From Pilaira anomala (Eukaryota; Mucoromycota; Mucoromycetes; Mucorales; Mucoraceae), in the NCBI GenBank assembly GCA_025716855.1, contig JAIXMQ010000221.1:1-10801 (forward strand): 10,801 nt of DNA. The letters are read 5' to 3'. The notes beneath the pieces are model-generated. The model saw only the letters and a program-made list of their open reading frames with translations. It was not told the DNA's origin and did not search any database. Made by a program: the position numbers and the translations under genes. Numbering within the stretch: position 1 is the stretch's first letter; the number at the start of each line of letters is the position of its first letter. This document shows, piece by piece, positions 1 through 7,582 of the stretch.

Positions 1-1
1 A

Positions 2-334
2 CCCACCAAGATCCGAAATCGAAACGACATTCTGAAAGCTTGTAGATGGATTCAAGTATGTGTTCTTTTAAACAACTTCCTTCTTGAACAAACTGATGAT
101 GCTGTGACCAGAAGAATGAAGATTGAGTGGGACAGAAAAGAAAAGGAAGCACTAGAGATAATCTCTAGACAAGGTGTCGTCGTAGCACCCATTAAAGATA
201 GAAGAGGAGATGCTACTGAAGTATGCGAAGATGGAAAACAAAAGTATAAACGAATTCGGGAAATTGTGTTGACGCATAACGGCAAACAACATTTGTTAGA
301 CTTGGAAGATAATGATAACTTTGAAGATGAATAA
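2..334 (+). CDS. Harbinger/HARBI1-type DDE transposase, C-terminal part
   Basis: The frame is open from the left edge to a TAA at 332-334, giving about 110 residues of a protein that starts outside the window. The segment KACRWIQVCVLLNNFLLEQ matches the end of DDE-superfamily endonucleases of the HARBI1/PIF group, where a helix with a (V/I)LHNFL-like motif follows the catalytic core; here the usual His is Asn. The tail is charged and ends in an acidic stretch (LEDNDNFEDE). The catalytic DDE residues are not in the window. In this superfamily the transposase works with a Myb-like partner that helps bind the ends, and such a partner is encoded convergently just downstream. An AATAAA at 330-335 overlaps the stop. 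Family assignment is from motif recognition only. Confidence 0.7.
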   Translation, partial: PTKIRNRNDILKACRWIQVCVLLNNFLLEQTDDAVTRRMKIEWDRKEKEALEIISRQGVVVAPIKDRRGDATEVCEDGKQKYKRIREIVLTHNGKQHLLDLEDNDNFEDE

Positions 335-355
335 AACTTATTATTGTTTTTTATT
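330..355. terminator. Overlapping convergent polyadenylation signals
   Basis: AATAAA at 330-335 on the plus strand overlaps the transposase stop. TTTATT at 350-355 reads as AATAAA on the minus strand, 27 nt after the stop of the accessory gene. The two convergent transcripts would therefore end within a shared short spacer. Confidence 0.5.
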
Positions 356-381
356 TATGCATTTTTTTTAAGTAACACTTA

Positions 382-2350
382 TCAGTTATTATCACTAAAG
401 TATTTCTTCTGAATTTCATCAACCTTCTTTTCTCTTTCTGCTTCACTTATCCATTCAAAATCATTGGACTTCATGAACACATCAATTTGTTGCTGTGTAA
501 GCGCCATTTTTTGATTGTTCTCGATCGCTTTTGCTTTCAGAATCTTTTCGTTTTCGAGGGATCTTGCGTATAAAGATTCAATTCTGTTCATGAACTCTTC
601 ATTGCTTTTTTTTGCTTCAGCTTTGATCATTTCGTCCAACTGATTAATTTTTCTCTTCTTATTGCTGCTGGAAGTACTAGCACTAGAATTCCAACTTCTT
701 GTTTCCTCTCGACTTTGGCTGGTGGGTTCATCAGGGTTAACATCCACTGTTTCGACTACTTCGACTGCCTCGCACAAAGGGTCTTCATCAGTGGTGTAAT
801 AGTTAGTATTATCAGAATCACTGTTACGGTCGTCGTCGCTACTATGCCCTTCGTTGATATCAACACTATTGAAAGGCAGATTGCTGTTGACAACAAAAGG
901 AGTTCCAGTTCTTGATATATACCAGCTATATATCTTTATCATTGATTACTATTTAATAGGTGGTTCCACCTATTATTTGACATTATTATTTAATTCTCCT
1001 TGATTTCTCACGAATGATTAATATCCCGGTATCACAAACCCTTTCTGAACTTTCATGCAATACAACGCGTCTTGACCAGGTCATACGTGTAACATATAAA
1101 TTATTATGAACCAAGACTGTCAATCTTATGTGGAAAGAGTAGACTCTTTTCCCACCCTTTTATTTGAATATAAATACAACCTCTTTTTTCTCGTAAATAA
1201 AAACCTAATCTTATTTTAAGACTTTCAACAAACTACTACGTTTTACATATTTATCAGTTCTGCGGGAACCCAAGACTTCCTTTATCTCATAAAAGCGAGG
1301 ACAAATCTTGTTCAAATGGTCTAGTTGATTTAAATAGAATATATTATAAAGAGCATTTCAAAATGAATAATTATGTCAAGTCTATTTTACCTTCAAACTC
1401 TTGTCTACCGTTTTTTTTAGTGTTTCCCATATTTCCATTACCACTTCCATTATACTCTGCGTACGCCTTTTGATACATACTACCCAAAATTCTTTCCATT
1501 TTGGATTTCACAGCGCCTGTACCGACATCGACTCCAATGTGCTTAAAATACTCAACACATTTGTTGATTACATGTTGTATCTGAACCAACTAGTAAAAAT
1601 ACAAATAAAAAAAAATAATAAAAAAACACAATTGAAAAATATAACAATAATATAATCAGCAGTGCTGGTAGGGAAAGAAAGAGGAATAATAATAATCTAT
1701 CGATATTATATTACATTCTCTTCACACTTTATTATATATAAAAAATAACTTGAACTGGTGTAACAGATTAAACATCCATATTAGGATTACACACCATAAT
1801 TATTAATTCAACCCAGACATCATATATTTAAACTTTCAGGACACACAATCACCGGATCATTCTTAATAAGTATATATCCTAATGATCTGATATTACTCTT
1901 GATCTTTCTGTCAAATCTAGAAGACGATGTTCTTATGTGAACACAATAATATTAAAATAGATCGTCACCGCTACCATAATAAATAATCAAGATTACTCAT
2001 TTTAAATAAAACAATCTCCGTAACTATTGACAATCGCTATTGATGCTGTAAGGTAGGCTCGTATACAACATTACAGCAACTTTTGTCCCTTTTATAATCT
2101 CGTTTGATTTGTTACAACCGAGGTACTGGTTGGTGTTTTCGCCACCGTTCACAAGAAGGAAATCCACCAAGTAATCCATAGGAGATTGCTGGTTACGCTC
2201 GCTGACGGGTTTATCCCAATTAATGTATGTTTTGCTAACATTGTTTTTAGGAACTACCTCGACTTGTCTACCTTTTCCTTTATCACGTCTGTTTTGTTCA
2301 ATAGCAATAATAGCATTAGTTTTTTTTTGGATGGGACGTTGGTTGGCCAT
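382..2350 (-). CDS. Myb/SANT-like accessory protein of the Harbinger element, spliced
   Basis: Read on the minus strand, three introns are needed. Exon 1 is 2350-2075, ending before a GTAATG donor, phase 0. Exon 2 is 1589-1391, following a pyrimidine-rich tract ending CTAG and ending before GTAAAA, phase 1. Exon 3 starts at 1320 after CAACTAG and runs to about 1247 or slightly further. The last exon ends at the TAA at 382. The exon 1-2 and 2-3 junctions keep frame; the junction into exon 4 (start near 933 or 848) is not settled. The protein has a basic N-terminus, then a region (SPMDYLVDFLLVNGGEN, later AVKSKMERILGSMYQKAYAEY) that fits the Myb/SANT-like domain of transposon-linked fungal proteins, then CPRFYEIKEVLGSRRTDKY. 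An acidic Ser-rich linker, a basic NKKRK patch and a C-terminal coiled coil follow. It probably binds element DNA and recruits the transposase. Whether the gene is intact depends on intron 3. Confidence 0.68.
955..974. repeat. 9-bp stem inverted repeat in intron 3
   Basis: AATAGGTGG and CCACCTATT flank a 2-base centre, giving a perfect 9-bp stem. It lies inside or next to the third intron of the accessory gene. No function is evident. Confidence 0.7.
1132..1152. repeat. Imperfect hairpin in intron 3
   Basis: GGAAAGAGT pairs with ACTCTTTTCC around an AG centre, with one bulged T. It sits in the third intron region of the accessory gene. Confidence 0.5.
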
Positions 2351-2516
2351 TTTTATAAAGATTCAAGATATAGTTAAATACAAAGTATAGAAGATAAAGA
2401 AGAGTAGGAACAGAAAAAAAAGTTTATTCACTTAAGGAACTAATTGCATTATGAAAAGATTATTACATCATCTGTCAACTAAAAAATTGAACTAAAATTC
2501 AATTTTTTTTGCATTT

Positions 2517-2594
2517 GGGGTGTTCAGACCCAAATTAATTTTATTGGCTAACGTAAATTTGTCAGATTTTAACACAAATTGGTCTGAATACCCC
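2517..2594. repeat. Terminal palindrome of the Harbinger element
   Basis: GGGGTGTTCAGACCCAAATT at 2517-2536 is an imperfect inverted copy of the segment 2576-2594, which ends ggtctgaatacccc. About 40 bp of AT-rich sequence separate the arms. The outer arm is taken as the true transposon terminus because TAA follows it. The inner arm is a subterminal inverted copy. A solo 78-bp MITE is the alternative, but the flanking bases (TTT on the left, TAA on the right) do not form a matching target duplication. Confidence 0.65.
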
Positions 2595-2596
2595 TA

Positions 2597-2985
2597 ATGT
2601 CTAATTATACTTTGACCAATTCTTCTAACAGCAACAAGAGACTTCGTGTTTCTACCAATCAAGAGTATTATCGAATCCCTTAAGAAATACTATAGTCGTT
2701 CCAGTTCTACTCTACTCCTTTTCATCAAGTGAAAATCAATAATTTTGAAATAACAATTGCTGGTGGAGCTTGGATAAATGATGAAATATATAGCTGTTCT
2801 TTTGATAGAATAAAGAAAAAAGAAAATCGTCGTGGTAAACATCTTTTTATGTTTGGATCCTGCTATATAGAGTAAGTATTAGACTATATTTTAAATGTAT
2901 TAGATTATATATACATATATACTCACGTTTTAAACAAATTTCCTACAGCATCAAATCTTCTGTTGGTAGCATTCAAAACTTGTAA
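2597..2985 (+). pseudogene. Small unrecognised gene (possible 87 aa, spliced) abutting the transposon end
   Basis: An ATG at 2597 opens MSNYTLTNSSNSNKRLR. Read without splicing, the frame meets TAA at 2681 and TAG at 2693, then stays open in the same frame to 2871. There a strong donor (GTAAGT, 2872) and acceptor (TTTCCTACAG, ending 2948) define a 77-nt intron that keeps frame to a TAA at 2983-2985. The two early stops vanish if 2648-2695 is a 48-nt intron, but its donor (GTTTCT) is poor. So the gene is either a two-intron gene of 87 residues or a decaying one. The middle part contains FEITIAGGAWINDEIYSC. I do not recognise the family. The transposon end lies directly upstream and has probably displaced the original promoter. 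Confidence 0.4.
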
Positions 2986-3015
2986 CTTTCTTTTTTCGCG
3001 TTCTAGCATCGACAT
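2927..3015 (-). CDS. Candidate first exon of a small minus-strand gene
   Basis: On the minus strand an ATG at 3015 starts 29 codons of highly charged, helix-prone sequence (MSMLEREKRKLQVLNATN and onward) that end at a GTGAGT donor (2926-2921). A TATATA-like box reads on the minus strand near 3059-3068, about 50 nt upstream of the ATG. No convincing downstream exon was found: possible acceptors lead to stops after about a dozen codons. The exon lies antisense to the last exon of the 2597-2985 gene, so probably only one of the two is real. The function is unknown. Confidence 0.3.
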
Positions 3016-3450
3016 ATTATGTATCTTTTTTTTTCATATTCTTAACTCCACAAACCAAATATATAGATTTCTTTTTTTGTCTTAATAAAAAAACTTTTAT
3101 ATCGTTAGCTTATGAAAAAAATATGGAATATGAATTTAGTAGTTACTTTATGTACCATAGTATTATAGGCACATTACGTGTTTGAGCTGTAGGCATGTCT
3201 AGAGTTTTTGTCTATTATATAAGAAATCGAACATGAAAGAAAAAGCATTCTAAAGTAAATGAGCTTATTCCACGGTCTGTTCTAGTAAATAAAGCCATAA
3301 GTTAAAAACATTTCAGTCTAGATTGGCAAAAAAAAAAGGAATGTACCAGATTCGTCTAACCCATCTCATTACGTTCGGAATTGTGTATAAACAAAGAGCC
3401 TTGAAAAGCGGGGCTCTCAATTTTTAAGGGTTAAATAATTTGCTGGGGAG

Positions 3451-3462
3451 CACGTGACGTAA
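3451..3462. promoter_or_regulatory. E-box/CRE-like composite site
   Basis: CACGTGACGTAA joins a palindromic CACGTG (bHLH-type site) to a TGACGTAA bZIP/ATF-type half. It lies in a locally GC-richer segment. No gene start next to it is convincing, so the target is unknown. Confidence 0.3.
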
Positions 3463-3659
3463 GTAAATCAATGAGATTTCTTTTTTTGGCATCAAATCAA
3501 TATGTTTCTGAAATAAAACTAGATAAAGAAACTCTAATTGTTTTAGTATTAAAATATATAGGCTTTAATATAAAAAGCTTGTATAAATGTAGCTGTAAAG
3601 CGTTTAGTTTCAGAAACCGGGGGGTTTTTTTTTTTCGTCTTTCCTTTAACCTCCTGCCA

Positions 3660-3661
<2 letters not shown>

Positions 3662-3689
<28 letters not shown>
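3662..3689. repeat. Poly-T run, 28 bases
   Basis: This is an uninterrupted run of 28 T residues. The length may be uncertain in the assembly. Confidence 0.9.
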
Positions 3690-3692
<3 letters not shown>

Positions 3693-3903
3693 TTGTTCTG
3701 AATGTAAATAAATGAAAAAAGAACCTCATCTTTTAAGTTTTTTATAAGATATAATAGAAACTGGTACCTCTAGCGTATCAGTATCACCTGTTTATTTAAT
3801 AAATGCATAGAGCGTGGGTTGAAAAATGATTCAGTAATTAAATTTCTGCGATGGGAAATTAAATATCTGTGCTTCGAAAATAAATGTCTAACAGCAGTAT
3901 CAA

Positions 3904-4430
3904 TTACTGTGTCTCTGGCCATAGTGTATCACGTACGCCTGTTTGGTTTGAAGACCTTGTAGATGTGTACATGTTTCCTAAGGCACATGCTGGAATTCTG
4001 TCAATATTAGGATAAGGTACTGAGGTGTGGTGGATACGTAACTTAGCTACAGTGACCATTATGATCGGTGATAAATATGATGGTTGTAATGGATCGTAAT
4101 TGAAAACAGGAGTAACATTCCCAATTGCGCTAACTTGAAAGAGTCCACTATCATTACCAAGTGTGTGGTCTGTTCTTCGTTTAAAATCTGATATGGCTTC
4201 TCGACCTACATCTCTGCGAATTCGAAGATGTGCTGTTCCATAACTAAAAAAAAAATATAAGATAAGGAAGGGATTGAAAAAAAAACCTACTTTTCCTGTA
4301 AATGACATATTGCGTAAAGACAAAGTTCTGTTCCTACACCTTCACTTATAAGTTTAAGGAGATCTATCACACCTCTTGTAATGCGGATTGTCATTGTTTG
4401 AGGTACTTCATATGTGTCAAGTGTATACAT
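3904..4430 (-). CDS. Unrecognised 159-aa protein, one 47-nt intron
   Basis: On the minus strand an ATG at 4430 opens 46 codons that reach 4291. A 47-nt intron (4290-4244; GTAGGT donor, long T-rich tract, acceptor TTTTTTTTAG) follows, and exon 2 runs from 4243 to a TAA at 3904. The intron is phase 2 and splits an Asn codon AA/T. Reading through the intron instead gives an implausible stretch rich in Phe and Leu, which supports splicing. The product begins MYTLDTYEVPQTMTIRITRG. Its second half is beta-strand-prone, with many Thr, Val, Ile and Pro. There is no signal peptide and no clear membrane segment. It is divergent to the 4587 gene, with 156 bp between start codons. I recognise no family and no catalytic motif. 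Confidence 0.65.
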
Positions 4431-4586
4431 GTTTAAAAGATTAAAGAAAATAAAAAAGAAAGAAAAAAATTTTAAAAAAAATGGTTTTAATTGTGACTAC
4501 TGGCTGGTTTTGAAAAGAAAAAAGTATAAAAAGGAGGAAAAAAAAGGCCACGTTTTTCCTGTTATCATCATTTAAGATAAAAAAAA
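4431..4586. promoter_or_regulatory. Divergent promoter region with TATA box
   Basis: This 156-bp spacer separates two divergent start codons. A strong TATA box, gtataaaaagg, lies at 4524-4534 and serves the plus-strand gene, whose ATG is about 55 nt further on at 4587. No equally clear TATA box is seen for the minus-strand gene; its side is A-rich/T-rich low-complexity DNA. Confidence 0.55.
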
Positions 4587-5072
4587 ATGTCAGAGAACAC
4601 TGATCAGTCCCACTACTTGGTTCATGAAGAAGAAAATTTAATGATGATAAGAGGTGCTAAAGTTACGGCCAAGCCCAAAGTATATTATGAAGACAAAAAA
4701 AAAAGAATTCAGAATGACGCTTCGCTTAAGTAAAGAAAGACAATATTATAATGTTTATCTGACCGATAGAACCATTATTGATTTGGTGAAGGGCTTTGAA
4801 GTAGGGACTAAAGTTGATGTCTGTGGCGAATTTTCGGTTAATGTATACAATAACGCTAAAGGATACGCTAGTTGTAATATTAGATTATCTCCAAAGGAAC
4901 TTCGTTTTGGTGGTAAAACATATGGGCATGATACAGGTCATCATAATAGTGACAATATGTTTATTTTGTTGGTGTATGTTGCTACAAATTATTATGACAA
5001 AGATCATGTTGAATGTGATGTATCTGCAGAAGAATTAGATAATTAATTGAAAAATTATATAAGAAAAGTTGT

Positions 5073-5103
<31 letters not shown>

Positions 5104-5244
5104 GACTAAAGTTAAATAGTTCCTGATACTCCGTATAAAACTACCATTCCTCAAATGAGAAAACTTAAAGAAATGGCTATAAAGGATAATGAAGCAAAAG
5201 ATGTTCTTAATGAAGATAATGCTGGTTTAAATTTGTTAAAATAA
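4587..5244 (+). pseudogene. OB-fold-like (possible ssDNA-binding) protein gene with two frame breaks
   Basis: A well-placed ATG at 4587 opens 48 codons (MSENTDQSHYLVHEEENLMM and onward) to a TAA at 4731. A second open frame overlaps it and carries the main domain to a stop at 5044-5046. The two come into register if the 10-base A run at 4686-4695 is one base shorter. The domain shows an alternating strand pattern and the segment GTKVDVCGEFSVNVYNN, followed by a final strand, as in OB-fold single-strand DNA-binding proteins. This is a weak call. After 5046 coding character continues in the original frame (LIEKLYKKS), through a 49-nt intron (5071-5119, GTAAGT to AAATAG), into a last exon ending at TAA 5242-5244. 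AATAAA overlaps that stop. A second indel near 5037-5045 would be needed. It may be a decayed gene or carry assembly errors. Confidence 0.5.
5077..5103. repeat. Poly-A run, 27 bases, inside a putative intron
   Basis: A run of 27 A residues directly follows the GTAAGT donor at 5071 and makes up more than half of the 49-nt putative intron. Confidence 0.9.
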
Positions 5245-5285
5245 ATCAAAGGATAATAAAGATACGATTTTAAAAATAGTTATCT

Positions 5286-5391
5286 TGGGTTAGGTTGGGT
5301 TATTTTAAGAAGGTTAGGTTGGGTTATTTTAAGAAGGTTAGGTTGGGAGTGGTTGGGTTGGGTGAGGTTGGGTTGGGTTAGGTAAGGTAGT
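5286..5391 (+). repeat. Telomere-like G-rich minisatellite
   Basis: Two exact 24-bp units, ggttaggttgggttattttaagaa, occupy 5288-5311 and 5312-5335. A partial third unit follows, then irregular GGTTGGG/GGTTAGG/GGTGAGG repeats to about 5391. The motif mixes TTAGG and TTGGG and has many G-runs on one strand. It sits between the 3' ends of two convergent genes. It resembles interstitial telomere-derived repeats. Confidence 0.8.
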
Positions 5392-5478
5392 GTGAAGGAG
5401 AAAGGGTTAGTTTTTTCTTTTAGATGACGTTGACGTAAAAAAATAAATAAAGAAAACGAGTAGATAAATTGAAAAAGA

Positions 5479-5484
5479 TTTATT
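5479..5484 (-). terminator. Polyadenylation signal of the 355-aa gene
   Basis: TTTATT on the plus strand is AATAAA on the minus strand. It begins about 10 nt after the stop codon at 5495-5497, giving a very short 3' untranslated region. Confidence 0.5.
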
Positions 5485-5494
5485 TAAAAAAAAA

Positions 5495-6617
5495 TTAAAG
5501 AGATGAAGAATAAGCTTCGCATGCATCAATTTGTTCAGGGATATTGGTGAAAAGAAAATTGATATTATCAATGTTGATGTCCAAATTCTCGAAGTAGCTT
5601 GATGCTTTGATGGAGTGTACGTAGCGTTCGAAATTTTCAAAAGTGATTTTAAGAATAGATTTAGGAAAAATCTCATAGGAAAGAACAGCTAAAGGTCCTA
5701 AATTCTTGTAAAGGTAATCAATTTTTTCTCCAATTCTAAAGTTTTCAGTGGTTTTGGGACTTTGGTTCAGGTTCAATAGTTCGTAGGTATTTGCAGGAGT
5801 GATATTTTGTTGAGTAAGTTTGAGGAAGATGAGCTGTTGGTACCAACATAAAAAATAGTGAAGTACCTTGTTTGTTTTTACCTCATTGTATAAAAGATTA
5901 AAAATATCTTTTAATATTTCGTTACATTTAATTATATTGTGATTGTTTGAAATGTTTATGAACAATTCCATAGCAATTGGAGTTTGAGATTGGTTTAAAG
6001 AAGTTACTCTGTCGGCAAGAATTTTTTCAATTCTAGCTTTGCTAAATTTGTTGATTCGATCAATACCTGAAGCAATTAGTAGGTCGATTGAAGGTGAATT
6101 TTCACGTGAAGGTTGAATAGGCTCGTGGGTTAAAGGTGAGTTTGAGCGTGAAGGTTGATTTGGTGCGTTGGGTGAAGGTGAAGGTAAAGAAACTAAGGGG
6201 GATGGGGGTCGAATAGTAGTTACGGATCTTGTAGGTCTACTACGCTTACGCTTCATACGCGGGGCATGAATGATATTTGTATCTTGAGGCGGACTAAAAA
6301 AAATGATTAAATTTTTGGATTATGTCATATATAAAACTTTGTTATTACTTATTCAATACTGGAGCCTGAGGTTGATTAGGAACCAGGTTACCTGCATCCA
6401 TGACGAGCCGTTCTTCTTCTGTTGTACAAGGTACAACAGGAATCGATACTTTGCTACAGATGCCGTTTACTAGGAGAAAGAGGTTATTATTCAAAATTAT
6501 AGCTTGAAATTCTTTTTCCTTGGGCATATTGATTATAGCATTCGCCGTGGGTTCTGGTCCGTTTATTTGTAAACTGTTTGTACAGTAGTCAATGAAAAAT
6601 TGGTCGAGAAGGTTCAT
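5495..6617 (-). CDS. Unrecognised 355-aa protein, Ser/Pro-rich linker, one 55-nt intron
   Basis: On the minus strand the ATG at 6617 opens 89 codons. A 55-nt intron (6348-6294; GTAATA donor, acceptor TTTTTTTTAG, phase 2, splitting an Asn codon AA/T) joins in frame to exon 2, which ends at a TAA at 5495. Residues 1-90 form a small N-terminal domain. Residues 102-109 (RMKRKRSR) look like a nuclear localisation signal. Residues about 115-157 are Ser/Pro-rich and contain the repeat QPSRSNSP / QPSRENSP (136-143 and 150-157). Residues about 158-355 are mostly helical, rich in Asn, Ile, Leu and Phe, with no membrane segment or catalytic motif that I recognise. A TATA box and the palindromic repeat block lie just upstream. 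A nuclear DNA-associated role is inference from the basic patch only. Intron excision gives one continuous frame, so the gene looks intact. Confidence 0.7.
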
Positions 6618-6673
6618 GTAAATTTTTGAAAAAAAAATGTTAATGTTTGAGAAAAAAAATGAAAAGAGGGTTT

Positions 6674-6683
6674 GTATTTATAG
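6674..6683 (-). promoter_or_regulatory. TATA box of the 355-aa gene
   Basis: Read on the minus strand the sequence is CTATAAATAC, a near-ideal TATA box, about 57-66 nt before the ATG at 6617. Confidence 0.6.
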
Positions 6684-6728
6684 AGAGAAAAGAAATAACA
6701 TTTCAAGTTCATAACTTAATTATAAATA

Positions 6729-7187
6729 ATGTTGCCAACAATTAATTAACCAATATCTAATAAAACAATGTTGCCAACACTGATTTACTAGAATATGCTA
6801 TTTGTTTTTTTGATTAAAGTGGCAAAACAAACTTAATGATAAAGAGTGTTGACAACACTGATTTACTAGAATTTTTTTTTGTTTTTTTTTGATAAAAGTG
6901 ACAAAACAAACTTAATGATAAAGAGTGTTGACAACACTGATTTACTAGAATTTTTTTTTTGTTTTTTTTGATAAAAGTGACAAAACAAACTTAATGATAA
7001 AGAGTGTTGACAACACTGATTTACTAGAATTTTTTTTTTGTTTTTTTTTTGATAAAAGTGGCAAAACAAACTTAATGATAAAAAGTGTTGCCAACACTGT
7101 TTTACTAGAATATTTTTTTTGTTTTTTTGATTAAAGTGGTAAAACAAACTTAATGATAAACAGTGTTGCCAACATTGATTTACCAGA
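6729..7187. repeat. Tandem ~79-bp repeats each with an AGTGTTGNCAACACT palindrome
   Basis: Seven palindromic cores of the form GTGTTG-N-CAACAC or close variants start at 6729, 6768, 6846, 6925, 7004, 7085 and 7163. From the second core on, the spacing is 78-81 bp. The rest of each unit is conserved: ctgatttactagaat, a T-rich stretch, gataaaagtggcaaaac, then aaacttaatgataaa. The first core is a half-spaced outlier. The last units diverge at both edges, as expected for an ageing tandem array. The block lies between two divergently transcribed genes, close to the TATA box at 6674-6683. The layout resembles clustered dimer-binding sites, as in an enhancer or replication origin. Function is inferred. 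Confidence 0.85.
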
Positions 7188-7554
7188 CAGCTAATTTAGG
7201 TGATATTTTTAAAGCGGGAAAATACAAACATTTTTGAACGGAAATTCCATTTTAGGTGTTATTATTAAAGTGGCAGGAGTAACGACAATTTTTTTAAGGG
7301 AATAGAAGGGATGGAAGCTGTTGATTTCCTTATCATGTCTTGTTTGATTAAGTGCTTATGTTGAAAGCGGAGTTGTGGAGACTGTTACAAATTGTTATGC
7401 TCGGCATAAGATCAACAAAAATTTGTTTGATACAGAACTTGGGGGCGGGAAGTTTTTTTGTGGATTTTTTGTTGTTAAATCAGATTGAAATTAGATGTCT
7501 TCCGTAGTTTTTATTTTAAATGAGAACGTGTTCTTTTTTAAGCATTTTTATATT

Positions 7555-7578
7555 ACAGTTTTAAATATTTAAAACTGT
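7555..7578. repeat. Perfect 24-bp palindrome
   Basis: ACAGTTTTAAAT is followed directly by its exact reverse complement ATTTAAAACTGT. It differs in sequence from the GTGTTG cores of the upstream array. It could be a protein-binding site or a cruciform-forming site. Confidence 0.85.
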
Positions 7579-7582
7579 GTGC

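Larger units (their letters stand above)
1..2594. mobile_element. PIF/Harbinger-type DNA transposon, right-hand part
   Basis: The stretch has the two-gene layout of PIF/Harbinger elements: a DDE transposase C-terminus on the plus strand and a Myb/SANT-like DNA-binding accessory gene on the minus strand, converging with 47 bp between their stop codons. The right terminus is placed at 2594 because the sequence there ends in ggtctgaatacccc, whose complement starts GGGGTATTCAGACC, a G-run terminus of the kind seen in this superfamily. It is followed by TAA at 2595-2597, which fits the 3-bp TWA target preference. The left terminus and most of the transposase lie before base 1, so the terminal repeat pairing and the target duplication cannot be confirmed here. 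Confidence 0.72.
3016..3903. other. Intergenic stretch with no supported gene
   Basis: I see no convincing coding sequence here. The one longer open stretch (3471-3701) ends in a translated poly-T run and lacks coding character. Contents are low-complexity AT-rich DNA, a CACGTGACGTAA motif at 3451-3462 and a 28-base poly-T run at 3662-3689. A TTTATT at 3791-3796, AATAAA on the minus strand, may serve the 3904-4430 gene. Confidence 0.6.

Noticed and set aside
1401..1655. 84-codon plus-strand open frame
   Set aside because: It is the complement of exon 2 of the accessory gene, which has splice sites and domain support.
2517..2594. Independent 78-bp MITE
   Set aside because: Flanking triplets TTT and TAA do not match as a target duplication; a terminal palindrome of the larger element fits better.
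3471..3701. 76-codon plus-strand open frame
   Set aside because: It ends in a poly-Phe stretch from the poly-T run, has no coding character and no supporting signals beyond the nearby CACGTG site.
4654..5046. A separate gene starting at the ATG at 4654 or 4687
   Set aside because: The ATG at 4587 has the TATA box and good coding sequence; the later frame is better explained as its continuation after a shift in the A run.
6866..7147. 93-codon minus-strand open frame over the repeats
   Set aside because: It is a translation of the tandem repeat array, with repeated Phe/Leu/Lys-rich units from T runs; the DNA repeat explains it fully.
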